Shown here piece by piece: positions 32,110 through 32,900 of a stretch of 32,900 nt of DNA. Numbering within the stretch: the first letter of the stretch is position 1; each line of letters begins with the position of its first letter. Position numbers and translations under genes: made by a program. This DNA comes from Candidatus Methanoplasma porotermitis (lineage in GTDB: Archaea > Thermoplasmatota > Thermoplasmata > Methanomassiliicoccales > Methanomethylophilaceae). The stretch lies in contig JAITOF010000095.1 of the NCBI GenBank assembly GCA_031290095.1, positions 1 through 32,900 on the forward strand. Reading direction: 5' to 3'. Under the pieces are notes generated by a model. That model ran no database searches. It had not been told where the DNA came from and worked only from the letters and a program-made list of their open reading frames with translations.

Positions 32110-32864
32110 GATCTCACATCCTTGAACTCAGATTTCAGCGAGGCGCAGACGGCCTCCACCGCGTCCCTGCGGTTCCTGTCATTGGAGAACTCCTTTATCA
32201 CCCTGTCCGTCTCTTTGCCGTCGCGCCGGAGCTCCCTCACGAAGCCGATGACGTTCTCCAGGGCGCGCGTCATCTCGTCCGATATTGAGACGCTTGCGGC
32301 CTTCGACGTCCTCGACAGGGGGTTGAGGTCTATGGATATCACGATCTTGTTCATGTCTGCCAAGGCTTTGGCGCGGTCGCCGTCCTCTATCGGCACCAAG
32401 ATGACGTCCGAATCGAAGATCCCTGCTTTCGTACACAGCGCGCGGTCGGACGCCAGCCCGGGAATCCTCGAGTCCGGGCTTCTTCCCAACACGCCCTCCG
32501 CCCCATGCTCCTCCATGTACGAGACGATCTTCTCCATCCTCTCCTCCGAGCGATGGAATATGTTGACCTCCATCTTCGCGGGGACCTCTCGCGCCAGAAG
32601 GATCAGGTTGCGAGGGTCCAGCGCGGCGGCGTTCCCGTTAACGCAGACGACGGGGTTCCGCGCCCTCAGCAGGAGGGCCGCAGCCGCCTTCTCCGCCTTG
32701 ACGGCGGGGATCGTCGACGCCTCGCCCATTAGATAGTCGAAGGCCTCCCCCCTGCCGTGGGATATCATGCCTGTCGGCGTCACGATGCCTCTCTCCGCCA
32801 GCTCTGCGAGGCGCTCCCTCACCATGAGGGACTTGTATCGGGGATGGTCCTCAGGTACGTTCAC
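32094..32864 (-). CDS. 4-phosphopantoate-beta-alanine ligase (archaeal phosphopantothenate synthetase)
   Basis: This archaea-specific enzyme joins 4-phosphopantoate and beta-alanine with ATP, replacing bacterial pantothenate synthetase in coenzyme A synthesis. The 256-aa protein has the family blocks 'PRYKSLMVRERLAELAERGI' near the N-terminus, 'GRGEAFDYLMGE', 'ARNPVVCVNGNAAAL' (nucleotide-binding region), 'KMEVNIFHRSEERMEKI', 'GVLGRSPDSRIPGL' and 'ILVPIEDGDRAKALADMNK'. The C-terminal end 'VIGFVRELR' precedes a variable tail. It starts with GTG at 32864, where a TATA-like AACATAAATCC lies 26 nt upstream, so the message should be leaderless and this gene is first in the operon with ahcY and the glycosyltransferase. 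Its stop lies inside the ahcY start region (16-bp overlap). Confidence 0.93.
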   Translation of the reverse strand: MNVPEDHPRYKSLMVRERLAELAERGIVTPTGMISHGRGEAFDYLMGEASTIPAVKAEKAAAALLLRARNPVVCVNGNAAALDPRNLILLAREVPAKMEVNIFHRSEERMEKIVSYMEEHGAEGVLGRSPDSRIPGLASDRALCTKAGIFDSDVILVPIEDGDRAKALADMNKIVISIDLNPLSRTSKAASVSISDEMTRALENVIGFVRELRRDGKETDRVIKEFSNDRNRRDAVEAVCASLKSEFKDVRSWRNW

Positions 32865-32884
32865 GCGCTTGTATAGGCCGACAT

Positions 32885-32895
32885 GGATTTATGTT
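32885..32895 (-). promoter_or_regulatory. TATA box of the phosphopantothenate synthetase-ahcY-GT4 operon
   Basis: AACATAAATCC on the minus strand is centred at about 32890, 26 nt before the GTG at 32864. The spacing supports both the promoter and the GTG start. Confidence 0.5.
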
Positions 32896-32900
32896 TTCAC

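Overview
The window looks like a GC-rich archaeal chromosome, most likely a Thermoplasmata methanogen of the Methanomassiliicoccales/Methanomethylophilaceae type. The archaeal call rests on a DNA primase large subunit with Fe-S cysteines, an archaeal-type phosphopantothenate synthetase, an AK6/Fap7-like kinase, an archaetidylinositol-phosphate-synthase-like enzyme, and TATA boxes sitting about 26 nt upstream of several start codons (leaderless transcripts). The lineage call is weaker. It rests on a giant BspA/InlB-repeat surface protein and a DUF4143 ATPase, both of which I recall as common in gut Thermoplasmata methanogens.

Layout. 1-3160 is a mobile/defence patch: a chimeric transposase remnant, a type II restriction-modification pair (NotI-like endonuclease plus C5 cytosine methyltransferase, minus strand, 8-bp overlap), and a second degenerate transposase fragment. 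3161-4450 is an AAA ATPase of the DUF4143 type, preceded by a striking 23-bp direct repeat next to its TATA box. 4628-9635 is the chromosome-condensation operon smc-scpA-scpB (minus). 9872-11068 is a PLP-dependent sulfur amino acid enzyme (plus).

11105-14996 is an AT-rich island between two GC-rich housekeeping genes. It holds a 1177-aa protein with a protein-kinase-like domain, a P-loop ATPase and two C-terminal Rossmann/CARF-like modules. Upstream of it lies a tiny zinc-finger-like gene whose reading frame is broken exactly at a run of ten G. This pair is my candidate for an undescribed (probably defence) system.

15030-16637 is a radical SAM protein with a C-terminal helix-hairpin-helix. 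16903-17492 is an unknown gene carrying a single-base frameshift. 17675-19692 is a divergent pair: a cysteine-bearing HxlR-type regulator and a hybrid-cluster protein. Next come priL (plus) and, convergent with it, a PfkB kinase - AK6-like kinase - CDP-alcohol phosphotransferase operon with overlapping stop/start codons (minus). 22939-29556 encodes a giant (about 2205 aa) surface protein. 29735-32864 is an operon of phosphopantothenate synthetase, S-adenosylhomocysteinase and a GT4 glycosyltransferase, joined by 16-bp and 4-bp overlaps.

No rRNA, tRNA or CRISPR array was seen. Start codons often differ from the ORF track because TATA position, Shine-Dalgarno sequence or family alignment argues for an internal start.
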